DNA from: Halobaculum roseum
Lineage (GTDB): Archaea; Halobacteriota; Halobacteria; Halobacteriales; Haloferacaceae
Direction: 5' to 3'
NCBI RefSeq assembly: GCF_019880245.1
Contig: NZ_CP082286.1
Location: 2,498,521 to 2,562,520 of the forward strand
Length of the DNA: 64,000 bases
The translations under genes and the position numbers were made by a program. Of the stretch, positions 41,581-49,357 are shown piece after piece (position 1 is the first letter of the stretch; the number at the start of each line of letters is the position of its first letter). The notes under the pieces are model-generated. The model had not been told where the DNA came from, searched no databases, and saw only the letters and a program-made list of their open reading frames with translations.

Positions 41581-42780
41581 CTACTCCTCGCGCAGGAACG
41601 CGTCCTCGCCGTGGCGCTCGATCGCCGCGAGCAGCCCCTCCCGCTGACGCTCCAACTCGGGCGTCGTCTCGGCGTACACGTCCGCGAACATGTCCGCGGG
41701 GTCGGCCTCGAAGTCCTCGGCGGCGTCGATGACCTCGGCGACCCGGTCGTCCGCCGCCTCGCGCACCGACTCGATCAGGTCGTCGTCGGCGATCCCCTCA
41801 CGGCGGAGGAACCCCTCCATCCGCGGGATCGGGTCCCACGCGCGCCACGGTTCCGACTCCTCGTCGTCGCGGTAGACGCTCGGGTCGTCGGCGGTCGTGT
41901 GCGCGCCGAAGCGGTACTCGACCGTCTCGATCAGCGTCGGGCGGTGGCCGTAGCCGCCGGCGTCGGGGTCGGCGGGAGCGTCATCGGCGTCCGTGTCACC
42001 CACGCTGTCGCCGCCGGCTCGCGCCTTCCGGGCCGCCTCCGCGACGACCGCGTACACGGCGAGGGGATCCATCCCGTCGACGCGGACGCCCTCGAAGCCG
42101 TAGGCTTCGGCCTTCTCCGCCAGCGTCGGGCTCGCGGTCTGCTCGTCACGGGGGATCGAGATGGCCCAGCCGTTGTTGTGACAGACGAAGACGCTCGGGG
42201 CGTCGAACACGCCCGCGAAGTTCAGCGCCTCGTGGAAGTCGCCCTCCGAGGTCGCGCCGTCGCCGAAGTGGGCACAGGCGACGCGGTCGTCGCCGCGGTA
42301 GTCGAACGCCATCGCCGCGCCCACGGCGTGCGGGAGGTGCGCGCCGATGCCGATGTTCAGCGGGAACACGTCGATGTCCGCGAGGCCGGCGGTCCCCGAC
42401 TCGTGGCCCATCCAGTAGGCGAGGTACTCGGCGGGGAACCCGCGGGCGATCACCGCGCCGTGTTCGCGGTACTGGTAGAAGACCGGGTCGTCCTCGCGGA
42501 GGGCGTGCGTGGCGGCCACGGAACTGGCCTCCTGTCCCTCGATGGCGGCGTAGGTGCCGATCCGTCCCTGTCGCTGGAGGCTGATCGCCCGCTCGTCGAA
42601 GCGGCGCGCGGTCACCATGTCGCGGTAGATGTCGACCAGCGTCCCCTCGGGGAGGTCCGGAACCTCGCCGACGACCTCGCCGTCGGGACCCAGCACGCGG
42701 TACACGTCGCCCATCGGGTCCGGCGGGGCGTCGGCGTCGGTCTCCCCGCCCGAGCCGGATCCGGCGTCGGCGTCGCTCAT
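41581..42780 (-). CDS. Orphan 2-oxoacid dehydrogenase E1 component, alpha subunit
   Basis: 399 residues. Thiamin diphosphate motif G-D-G-x(24-27)-N-N is complete: GDGATSEGDFHEALNFAGVF, ending FVCHNNGWAIS. The rest (FYQYREHGAV, YWMGHESGTAG, EYRFGAHTTADDPS) matches E1-alpha of the pyruvate or branched-chain complexes. An insertion rich in Gly/Asp is around 255-275. No E1-beta, E2 or E3 is beside it. The upstream neighbour on the same strand is a zinc alcohol dehydrogenase. It may pair with subunits encoded elsewhere. Confidence 0.88.
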   Translation of the reverse strand: MSDADAGSGSGGETDADAPPDPMGDVYRVLGPDGEVVGEVPDLPEGTLVDIYRDMVTARRFDERAISLQRQGRIGTYAAIEGQEASSVAATHALREDDPVFYQYREHGAVIARGFPAEYLAYWMGHESGTAGLADIDVFPLNIGIGAHLPHAVGAAMAFDYRGDDRVACAHFGDGATSEGDFHEALNFAGVFDAPSVFVCHNNGWAISIPRDEQTASPTLAEKAEAYGFEGVRVDGMDPLAVYAVVAEAARKARAGGDSVGDTDADDAPADPDAGGYGHRPTLIETVEYRFGAHTTADDPSVYRDDEESEPWRAWDPIPRMEGFLRREGIADDDLIESVREAADDRVAEVIDAAEDFEADPADMFADVYAETTPELERQREGLLAAIERHGEDAFLREE

Positions 42781-42867
42781 ACGGGCGTGTCAGAGTGCAA
42801 CAGGGTAGCCGTTTCGGCAGCGGCAGCGACGGATCGGCGGCGGCACCCTCCGGGAGGGTGCCTCGCC

Positions 42868-43908
42868 TCAGGGCGTGATGACCGCCCGCCCCTCGATCTC
42901 GCCGTGTTCGAGCCGCTCGGCGACGGTGTTGATCTCCGACAGCGGGTAGCGACTCGTGTGCAGGTCGACCTCGCCGCGGTCGACGAGCGCGACCAGCTCC
43001 TGCAGCTCGGTGTAGCGGCCGACGAGCGTCCCCTTGTAGCTGAACTCGCCGTCCACGAGCGACTGGGCCGGCTCGTGGATGTGGCCGCCGTAACCGATCA
43101 CGTGGTGGTCGCCGCCGGCGGCGACGATGTCGGGCGCCAGCGCGGTCGTCTGGTCCGCGCCGACGAAATCGAGCACCTGCTGGGCGCCCACGTCGTCGGT
43201 GAGGTCGGCGATCACGCCCGGCACGTCCTCGCTCGCGGGGTCGACGGTGTGGCGTGCGCCCAGCCCGGCGGCCAGGTCGCGCGCGGACTCCTTCAGGTCG
43301 AGCGCGACGATGTCGGCCGCGCTCATCGCGTCGAGGCACTGGAGCCCGATGTGGCCGAGGCCGCCGACGCCGATGACGACCGCGGTGTCGCCGGGGTTCA
43401 GTTCCCGGACCGCCTTCTTGGTCGCGTGGTACGCCGTGATCCCGGCGTCGGCGTGGGGCGCGATGTCGGTGGTGTCCACGTCGCCGGGGAGCGGGATCAC
43501 CGCGCGTTCGTTCGTGTGGAGGAACTCCGCGAACCCGCCGTCGTGTGTCAGCCCCGGGAAGCGGACGTTCTCGCAGTACATGTCCTCGCCCTGCCGGCAC
43601 GGCCGGCAGGTCCCGCAGGTCATCACCGGGTGACAGATCACGCTGTCGCCGACCTCGACCGTGTTCACCTCCGAGCCGACCTCGACGACGGTCCCCGCGT
43701 TCTCGTGGCCAAGCGTGAGCGGAAGCTCCTGCGGGACGTACTCCTGCCACATCCCCTCGATGATGTGGTTGTCAGTCTGGCACCACCCCGCGCCCTCGAC
43801 CTCGACGACCACGTCGTCGGACGCCTCGGCGGTCGGTCGATCCACCTCGTCGATGCTGAGGGCGGTCGCCATGTCGTCGGTGTACTCGTGGAGTCTGGCT
43901 GCTTGCAT
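42868..43908 (-). CDS. Zinc-dependent alcohol dehydrogenase (MDR family)
   Basis: 346 residues. Catalytic zinc ligands in GWCQTDNH (Cys) and GHENAG (His-Glu), structural zinc Cys set CGTCRPCRQGEDMYC, and Rossmann motif GVGGLGHIGLQ. NAD(P)-dependent oxidation of alcohols, or reduction of aldehydes/ketones. The internal ATG at 43908 (MQAARLHEYTDD) is used, since the 51 upstream codons look non-coding. It is divergent from the amidohydrolase / DUF59 pair, 162 nt away. Confidence 0.92.
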   Translation of the reverse strand: MQAARLHEYTDDMATALSIDEVDRPTAEASDDVVVEVEGAGWCQTDNHIIEGMWQEYVPQELPLTLGHENAGTVVEVGSEVNTVEVGDSVICHPVMTCGTCRPCRQGEDMYCENVRFPGLTHDGGFAEFLHTNERAVIPLPGDVDTTDIAPHADAGITAYHATKKAVRELNPGDTAVVIGVGGLGHIGLQCLDAMSAADIVALDLKESARDLAAGLGARHTVDPASEDVPGVIADLTDDVGAQQVLDFVGADQTTALAPDIVAAGGDHHVIGYGGHIHEPAQSLVDGEFSYKGTLVGRYTELQELVALVDRGEVDLHTSRYPLSEINTVAERLEHGEIEGRAVITP

Positions 43909-44070
43909 CCTGTTAGCACCTATCAGGGGTTCGAAAGCTGAGACCAAAAAGCCTCGCGGTCGTGTGACCCGCGTCAGCGTCGTTTCCCGGGCGTCGCGAT
44001 CCCGGCCGACGAGGTCGGAGCGTCGGCGACGGGCGTCCGCCCCGATAACTGTGCGAAACAATCATGATGT

Positions 44071-45165
44071 ATGGAAACAAGTCCCACACGGACCATGTAC
44101 GTCACCGACGACGGGGAGGAGCTGTTCGTGATCGACTCGCACCTGCACCTGTGGGACGCAAGCGAGGAGAACATCACCCACGAGGGAGGCGAGCAGTTCA
44201 TCCAGTGTTTCTACGACTACCACACCGGGTTCACGCCGGAGGAGAAGCAGTGGGACCTCGACGAGTACCGGCAGTACGGCGCCGACCGGATGGCCGAGGA
44301 CCTGTTCGGCAACGCCGCCGTCGACATGGGGATCTTCCAGCCGACGTACCTGAACGACTTCTACGCCGACGGGTTCAACACGATCGACGACAACGCCGAG
44401 CTCGCCGAGCGATACCCCGAGCGGTTCGTGCTCAACGGACGGTTCGACCCCCGCGACGGCGAGGCGGGCATGCGGGAGCTGGAGCGCCAGAAGGAGGAGT
44501 ACGACATCCAGGGCGTGAAGCTGTACACCGCCGAGTGGAACGGCGACTCGAAAGGGTGGCGCCTCGACAGCGAGGAGTCGTTCGAGTTCCTGGAGAAGTG
44601 TTCGGAGCTGGGCATCGAGAACATTCACCCGCACAAGGGGCCGACGATCCGCCCGCTCAACCGCGACGCCTTCGACGTGGCCGACGTGGACGACGCGGCG
44701 ACCTCGTTCCCGGAGCTGAACTTCGTGGTCGAGCACGTCGGGCTCCCCAGGCTCGACGACTTCTGCTGGATCGCCGCCCAGGAGCCGAACGTCTACGGCG
44801 GGCTCGCGGTCGCCGCGCCGCTGGCGGTCCACCGGCCGCGGAAGTTCGGCGAGATCATGGGCGAACTCCTCTTCTGGCTCGGGGAGGATCGGTTGCTGTT
44901 CGGCTCCGACTACGCGCTGTGGAACCCCGACTGGCTCGTCGAGACGTTCATGAACGCCGAGCTCACTGACGAGCAGCGTGACGAGTACGGCGTCGAGCTC
45001 GATGTCGACACCAAACGGAAGATCCTCGGCGAGAACGCGGCCGAGCTGTACGACATCGACATCGAGGCGAAGAAAGAACAGTTCCGCACCGACGGCGTGG
45101 CGGACGACTTCGGGCTCGCGGACCACTACGCGGGCGGAACGAGCGCCGCGCCCGCGGACGACTGA
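44071..45165 (+). CDS. Amidohydrolase-family metal-dependent hydrolase
   Basis: 364 residues, TIM-barrel amidohydrolase (amidohydrolase_2). Metal ligands are recognisable as DSHLHLWD near residue 22, a mid-barrel GVKLYTAEW, HPHKG, VEHVGLPR, and the catalytic Asp in FGSDYALWNPDW. Its stop shares the ATG of the DUF59 protein (overlap at 45165), so the two are coupled. Family members decarboxylate or hydrolyse small rings and acids. A second ATG at 44095 would remove eight residues. Confidence 0.85.
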   Translation: METSPTRTMYVTDDGEELFVIDSHLHLWDASEENITHEGGEQFIQCFYDYHTGFTPEEKQWDLDEYRQYGADRMAEDLFGNAAVDMGIFQPTYLNDFYADGFNTIDDNAELAERYPERFVLNGRFDPRDGEAGMRELERQKEEYDIQGVKLYTAEWNGDSKGWRLDSEESFEFLEKCSELGIENIHPHKGPTIRPLNRDAFDVADVDDAATSFPELNFVVEHVGLPRLDDFCWIAAQEPNVYGGLAVAAPLAVHRPRKFGEIMGELLFWLGEDRLLFGSDYALWNPDWLVETFMNAELTDEQRDEYGVELDVDTKRKILGENAAELYDIDIEAKKEQFRTDGVADDFGLADHYAGGTSAAPADD

Positions 45166-46073
45166 TGCCGTCGGAGCACTCGGCGTCCGATCACTCGTCG
45201 TCGACGAACACGGAGCCGGCCGGCGCGACGACGCCCGCCGCGGTCCGGGAGCGCCTCGACCGCGTCACCGACCCGGAGCTGGACACCTCCATCGTCGAGC
45301 TGGACTACGTCGAGGAGATCCAAATCCACCCCGCCGGCGACGAGGGGAACGCCGACCGCACGGGGGACGCCGACGGCGACGAGGTGTTCGTCGCGTTCAC
45401 GCTCCCGACCGCGTGGTGTTCGCCAGCGTTCGCCTGGATGATGGCCGGCGACGCCCGCAGGGAGGTCGAATCGCTTCCCGGCGTCGCTCGCGCGGCGATC
45501 GAACTCCGAGACCACATGCACGAGCGGGAGATCAACCGCGGCATCAACGAGGGGCTTCCCTTCGAGGACGCGTTCCCCGACGCCGACGGCGGCGTCGAGT
45601 CCGTCCGGCTGGAGCTGGACCGCAAGGCACGCACCGCCCGTCAACACGACGCCACGGGCGCGCTGCTGGAGGCGGGACTGACCCGCGAGCAGCTCGCCGG
45701 GGTGACCCGTTCGGATCTCGACTTCGAGGGCGCGCCCGAGGGGAGGGTCCGCGTGTGGGTCCGCGAGGGCGCGGTCGCGGTCGAGACGGACGCCGACCCC
45801 GTCGAGCGATACCTGCGGAAGGCCGAGGCGACCGGCGTGCTCGACGACGAACACCCCGAGCTGTTCCGGACGCCCGAGGAGGAGCCCTTCGACGGCGACG
45901 AGGTGGAGCTCGTGCGCCAGCGGACCCGGCTCGCCGGGGTCAACATGGGGGGACAGGGGACCGTCTGCGACGCGCTCAACGACGCCCGCCACGCCGAGGA
46001 CCGACCGCCGCTGTCGACGCGTGAGGGCGCGCCGGTCACCCCGGGCGAGGACGACCGGGCGGACGCCGACTGA
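45165..46073 (+). CDS. DUF59 (MIP18/PaaD-like) iron-sulfur assembly domain protein
   Basis: 302 residues. N-terminal half is a MIP18/DUF59 fold: VTDPELDTSIVELDYVEEIQ, then FTLPTAWCSPAFAWMMAGDA containing the Cys, and ALRD... (LRDHMHEREINRGI). The C-terminal half is unlike small DUF59 proteins and is acidic. In propane-monooxygenase operons of actinobacteria a DUF59 protein and an amidohydrolase sit together with an alcohol dehydrogenase, matching the three genes here. The monooxygenase itself is not in the window. Confidence 0.82.
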   Translation: MPSEHSASDHSSSTNTEPAGATTPAAVRERLDRVTDPELDTSIVELDYVEEIQIHPAGDEGNADRTGDADGDEVFVAFTLPTAWCSPAFAWMMAGDARREVESLPGVARAAIELRDHMHEREINRGINEGLPFEDAFPDADGGVESVRLELDRKARTARQHDATGALLEAGLTREQLAGVTRSDLDFEGAPEGRVRVWVREGAVAVETDADPVERYLRKAEATGVLDDEHPELFRTPEEEPFDGDEVELVRQRTRLAGVNMGGQGTVCDALNDARHAEDRPPLSTREGAPVTPGEDDRADAD

Positions 46074-46313
46074 TCAGAAGCCGAGCAGTCCCTTCGGCCC
46101 CGGCGGCGGGCCGCGCGATCCCCCGTCGCGGTCGTCGCCCGCGCCGTCACGGTCGGCGTCGCCCCCGTCCTCCGGTTCGCCGTGGCCCTCCTTGGCCAGC
46201 CCGTAGCGCCCGCGCTCGCTGAACTCGGCCGGGCTCCACCCGCACTCGGGGCAGTCGCCGTCGCTGTGGTCGAAGTCCACGCCGCACCCGAGGCACTCGT
46301 TGATCGCGGCCAT
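46074..46313 (-). CDS. Small zinc-ribbon protein
   Basis: 79 residues. Two CxxC knuckles, CLGC (7-10) and CPEC (20-23), form a putative zinc ribbon at the N-terminus (MAAINECLGCG). The C-terminal half is Gly/Asp/Pro-rich and disordered. Start at the ATG at 46313; the in-frame ATG 18 codons upstream is less plausible. Its stop is immediately adjacent to the DUF59 gene on the other strand (convergent). Role unknown. Confidence 0.65.
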   Translation of the reverse strand: MAAINECLGCGVDFDHSDGDCPECGWSPAEFSERGRYGLAKEGHGEPEDGGDADRDGAGDDRDGGSRGPPPGPKGLLGF

Positions 46314-46373
46314 CGGTAGCTCGTCACACGCCTCGACGCAAAAGCGTTGCTCGCACGGCACGCTCACCGACGA

Positions 46374-47114
46374 TCACAACAGTCGCCGGAACTCGCGGAG
46401 CGGCGGGAACGTCATCGCCTCGCCGTCCTCGCGGGCGACAACGGGGCACAGCGCGCCGGCGTCGGTGACGAACGGCGACTGGAACTCCCGGGCGGTCATG
46501 CCGTTCACCGCGACGCCGGCGGCCAGGCGTGTGAACGCCGGGAGCATGAGCACGTCCGCGTCGCGGAACCCGCGCTCGGCGTAGAGCCAGCAGGGGTGGC
46601 GCTTCCCCTCGATCTCGATGGTCGGGTGGTCGTGGCCGACGACGTACAGCCCCGCGGACTCGTCCTCGGGCGGCGCCTCGTGCCCGTGGCGGACGACCAC
46701 GGGAGCACCGCGAACGCTCGCGTCGAGTTCGTACGCGTCGTGGACGGGGGCGTCCCAGCCGTTCGAGGCCGTCGCGTCGCCGACGGCCGTCCCGCCGAGA
46801 GCCCCGTCGTGGTTGCCGCGGACGAACACGGGTCGCGCGCCTGCGTCGCGGCAGGCGTCGACGAGCCCGGCGAGCGACCGTTCGGCCGCGACCGAGACGC
46901 GATCGAAGCGGTGGAGCGCGTCGCCGGCGACCACGACCTCGCTCGGCTCGAACCGGTCGAGCAGCGATCGGAGCCGCCCCGACAGGTCCGACGCCTCCCC
47001 CAGCGGATACGACACGTCGGAGGCCTCCGCGCGGCCGACGTGGAGGTCGGCGACGACGAGCGCGTCCGCCGCCGGGAGGTACGCGCCGCGGTCGTGGAAG
47101 GCGGCGTTCAACAC
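46374..47114 (-). CDS. Metallophosphoesterase (archaeal exonuclease-linked type)
   Basis: 246 residues, calcineurin-like fold. Metal motifs in order: VADLHVG, VAGDALH, VRGNHDG, HGHE and VGHDHPTIEI, which together fit the archaeal Lhr- or Hel308-associated and YfcE-like families. Cytosolic; nucleic-acid or nucleotide phosphoesters are probable substrates. Start at the ATG at 47114. An archaeal helicase gene (often adjacent) is not here. Confidence 0.88.
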   Translation of the reverse strand: MLNAAFHDRGAYLPAADALVVADLHVGRAEASDVSYPLGEASDLSGRLRSLLDRFEPSEVVVAGDALHRFDRVSVAAERSLAGLVDACRDAGARPVFVRGNHDGALGGTAVGDATASNGWDAPVHDAYELDASVRGAPVVVRHGHEAPPEDESAGLYVVGHDHPTIEIEGKRHPCWLYAERGFRDADVLMLPAFTRLAAGVAVNGMTAREFQSPFVTDAGALCPVVAREDGEAMTFPPLREFRRLL

Positions 47115-47172
47115 GGGACACCGTCGGGCGCGCTCGGGGGTAGCGTTGACGGCTTCGGGTCACGGCAGCGGC

Positions 47173-47670
47173 TCAGTCCTCGCGCTCCCGTCCGGCGCCG
47201 GGTCGGTCGTCGCCGCCGTCGCCGGCGAGCGAGTCGCGCGTCACCGCGTCGGTGTCGACCCGGCGGACGACGAAGTACGCCGCGACGAGCACGCCCAACA
47301 GCAGCGCGAACGCGACGGCGGCGACGAACGCGTCATTGATGTTGGCGTACTCGCCGGGACGAAACGAGATCACCTTCCGCGTGATCGCGATCAGCGCGGC
47401 GCTGATGACGATCCGAACGACAGGCTCGTCGCGCGAGAACGCCACCACGGTCTGGTGGATCTCGACGATGATCAGCAACACGAGCACGGTGTCGATGATG
47501 TCGATCACCTGGTTCGGGTCCGTGAACTCGCCGCTGGCGAGCAGCTCGACGAGCACGAGGATGAGATCGAGAAACCCGATGGCGAACAGCGCCAGCAGGA
47601 AGTACGCCGTACCGACCTCGAGCAGCTTCATCCCGCGCTCGGACGGTTCGACGGCGTCTTCGATCCGCAC
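47173..47670 (-). CDS. PsiE-like phosphate-starvation-inducible membrane protein
   Basis: About 165 residues with four hydrophobic segments (AYFLLALFAIGFLDLILVLV; VIDIIDTVLVLLIIVEIHQT; RIVISAALIAITRKVIS; VAAVAFALLLGVLVAAYFVV). The FIx3D/IEIHQT and RKVI features match the PsiE family, known only for phosphate-starvation induction. The GTG at 47670 is used (MRIEDAVEPSERG); the ATG at 47631 would shorten the N-terminus. The C-terminus is acidic and disordered. Confidence 0.78.
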   Translation of the reverse strand: MRIEDAVEPSERGMKLLEVGTAYFLLALFAIGFLDLILVLVELLASGEFTDPNQVIDIIDTVLVLLIIVEIHQTVVAFSRDEPVVRIVISAALIAITRKVISFRPGEYANINDAFVAAVAFALLLGVLVAAYFVVRRVDTDAVTRDSLAGDGGDDRPGAGRERED

Positions 47671-47754
47671 ACGGGCCCATCGAACGCCCCGCGAGTAAAC
47701 GCTACGGCTCCCCGAAGCGACACGCGCTTGCCTCTCGGGCCGGTTGCATCGAGC

Positions 47755-48630
47755 ATGGACGAGCACGACGAGGAATCGGCCCCCGTCGACCCGTGGGCCG
47801 GCGACGGCGACGACGACTGGGTCGAAACCGCGGACGACGCGGAGACCGACACCGACGGAACCGCAGCCGACGCGGGCTCTTCGGACGCCGCGGGCGCGCA
47901 GGACGTCGCCGACGGTTCGACCGGCGCCGGCTCGGACCCCGCCGCCTCGACTGACGCCGACGGCCTCGGCCCCCGATGCTACCGCGTGCTCGACCGGGCC
48001 GACGGGTCGCTGGTGTTCGTCGACCTCGACACCCCCGAACCCGGACCGGGACCGGAACCCGACGAGGGGTTCGAGCCGGTCCGCGTCGCGGCCGACGGCG
48101 ACGCCGCCGACGGCTACGACGAGTCCGTCGCCGACGCGGTCGCGGAGCTGGAACCCGGGTACGTCGTCACCGCGACGCTGCGGTGGCCCGACTCGACGGC
48201 CGGTGGCGACGGGGCCGCCGACGGCGACAGCCCCCTCGCGCGCGTCGAGTCGCTGACCGTCGAGCGCGAGAGCCGCTACCGCTTCATCGACGACGCGGAG
48301 CCGATGTTCGAGGCCGCCCGCGACGCGTGGCGCGACGCCAGCGCCGCCGGCGACGGGATGGGCTCGCGGGTCACGCGCGACACCGACGGCGAGCCCAACG
48401 GCGCGCTGTACGTGTTCGGCGAGGCCGGCGCCCGCGACCTGTTCGGGGAGTTCCGCTCGGGGACGACGCCGCTGGAACCGCTGGTCGAGCGCGTGAACGA
48501 CGACCTGGACGACGACGACCCACGCGAGGTGTTCGTCCTCCGCCCGCCGGACGGCGCGTTCGTCGCCGTCTACATCGCCTTCGAGAGAGACGGCCTGCTC
48601 GCGCGGACCGTCCGCGACACGTACCTGTGA
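47755..48630 (+). CDS. Conserved haloarchaeal protein of unknown function
   Basis: 291 residues. The first 75 are disordered and acidic (ending STDADGLGPRCYRVLDR). The rest has regular alternation of strands (GSLVFVDLDTPEP; YVVTATLRWPD; SLTVERESRYRFIDD) and ends with a compact domain (NGALYVFGEAGARDLF; REVFVLRPPDGAFVAVYIAFER). It resembles a family I associate with Halobacteria only. Start at the ATG at 47755. Next to the tRNA block, which may be coincidental. Confidence 0.75.
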   Translation: MDEHDEESAPVDPWAGDGDDDWVETADDAETDTDGTAADAGSSDAAGAQDVADGSTGAGSDPAASTDADGLGPRCYRVLDRADGSLVFVDLDTPEPGPGPEPDEGFEPVRVAADGDAADGYDESVADAVAELEPGYVVTATLRWPDSTAGGDGAADGDSPLARVESLTVERESRYRFIDDAEPMFEAARDAWRDASAAGDGMGSRVTRDTDGEPNGALYVFGEAGARDLFGEFRSGTTPLEPLVERVNDDLDDDDPREVFVLRPPDGAFVAVYIAFERDGLLARTVRDTYL

Positions 48631-48680
48631 GCGTCGCCGGCTGCGTCGAAGCAGGGGTGGCCTGACGCTCCTCGCACTGC

Positions 48681-48886
48681 GCCGCTACAACTGGGCCCAG
48701 AGGGATTCGAACCACCGTCGGACGTGCTCGGCTCACTGCGTTCGCCTGCGCGCGACCTCCCTGGCTCGAATCCCTCCCATGCCACAGACGCGGCACGGAC
48801 TCGTCGCTTCGCTCACGGCTCGTTGCACTCGCCGTTCGCATCGCGGCCTCGCGGCCGCACGCTCCTCGTCGTTGTGCCGCTACAAC
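48681..48886 (-). repeat. tRNA(CAT) trailer module: stem-loop, inverted T-arm, 46-bp core, tRNA 3'-end copy
   Basis: Read away from the tRNA on the minus strand: a stem-loop with 7-bp arms (48874-48880 and 48790-48796, GCGGCAC/GTGCCGC); an inverted T-arm copy (about 48764-48777, GAGGGATTCGAGCC on the minus strand); a 46-bp core (48717-48762); then a direct copy of the tRNA 3' end. That copy plus its flank forms a 33-bp perfect direct repeat, 48681-48713 versus 48876-48908. The core is 43 of 46 identical by eye to the one beside tRNA-Val. No gene lies in 48631-48886. Confidence 0.8.
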
Positions 48887-48990
48887 TGGGCCCAGAGGGA
48901 TTCGAACCCTCGACCGCCCGGTGTCCCATCCGACGGCCGAAACCGGTCGGAGTATGAGCCGGGTGCTATACCAGACTAAGCTATGGGCCC
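48887..48990 (-). tRNA. tRNA with CAT anticodon, probably elongator tRNA-Met, with 30-nt intron
   Basis: 104 nt with a 30-nt intron at 48923-48952. Acceptor GGGCCCA/TGGGCCC; anticodon loop CTCATA-A after splicing (anticodon CAT). A canonical BHB: outer helix CCCGG/CCGGG, 3' bulge ACA, central 4-bp helix CTCA/TGGG, 5' bulge TAC, inner helix TCCGAC/GTCGGA. Elongator Met is favoured because this is the CAT tRNA that classically carries an intron in haloarchaea; tRNA-Ile2 (agmatidine-modified CAT) is the alternative. Confidence 0.88.
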
Positions 48991-49095
48991 TCGTCGCCGT
49001 CGTTGTCGGGCCGCAGTCAAGTAGTTTCCCTTCCGGCGAGCGCGTGCGCGTGTCGGCTTACCTCCGGCTCACGGGTCGGAACGAAATCGAGGAAG

Positions 49096-49198
49096 CGCCG
49101 AAGCCAGGACTCGAACCTGGGACCACCTCGTTTCTGCGGGAAACAGGGGACCTGAATCCCGTAACAGCGAGGCGCTCTACCAGCTGAGCTACTTCGGC
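49096..49198 (-). tRNA. tRNA-Asn (GTT) with 30-nt intron
   Basis: 103 nt; removing a 30-nt intron (49132-49161) leaves a standard cloverleaf. Acceptor GCCGAAG/CTTCGGC, discriminator G, anticodon loop CTGTTA-A with anticodon GTT. A BHB is clear: outer helix CCTCG/CGAGG, 3' bulge AAA, central helix CTGT/GCAG, 5' bulge TAC, inner helix GGGA/TCCC with a further CAGG/CCTG stem. It lies 105 nt upstream of the CAT tRNA on the same strand. Unlike its neighbour it has no trailer repeat module. Confidence 0.9.
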
Positions 49199-49357
49199 TC
49201 GCACCTGCATGTACTGGAGTGAATTTGAAAGTGCTTTCGTTTCGCCCCGACGCGAGCGGGTGATTCGCACACCGATTCGGTCCCCGGGTTCAACGGACTG
49301 TGTGTCCCTCGTCGCGCGACCGACACGCTCGTTACCCGTCCGGCGGAACCCCGTCGT

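Noticed and set aside
39391-43941. Very long plus-strand ORF (about 1500 codons)
   Set aside because: It is antisense to the K+ channel, E1-alpha and alcohol dehydrogenase, all with clear family motifs. High GC suppresses stop codons in shadow frames; the same applies to 8426-11443, 29867-33322 and 38354-41539.
48681-48908. Intact integrated element between att repeats
   Set aside because: Only about 160 bp lie between the repeats and there is no integrase or other gene.
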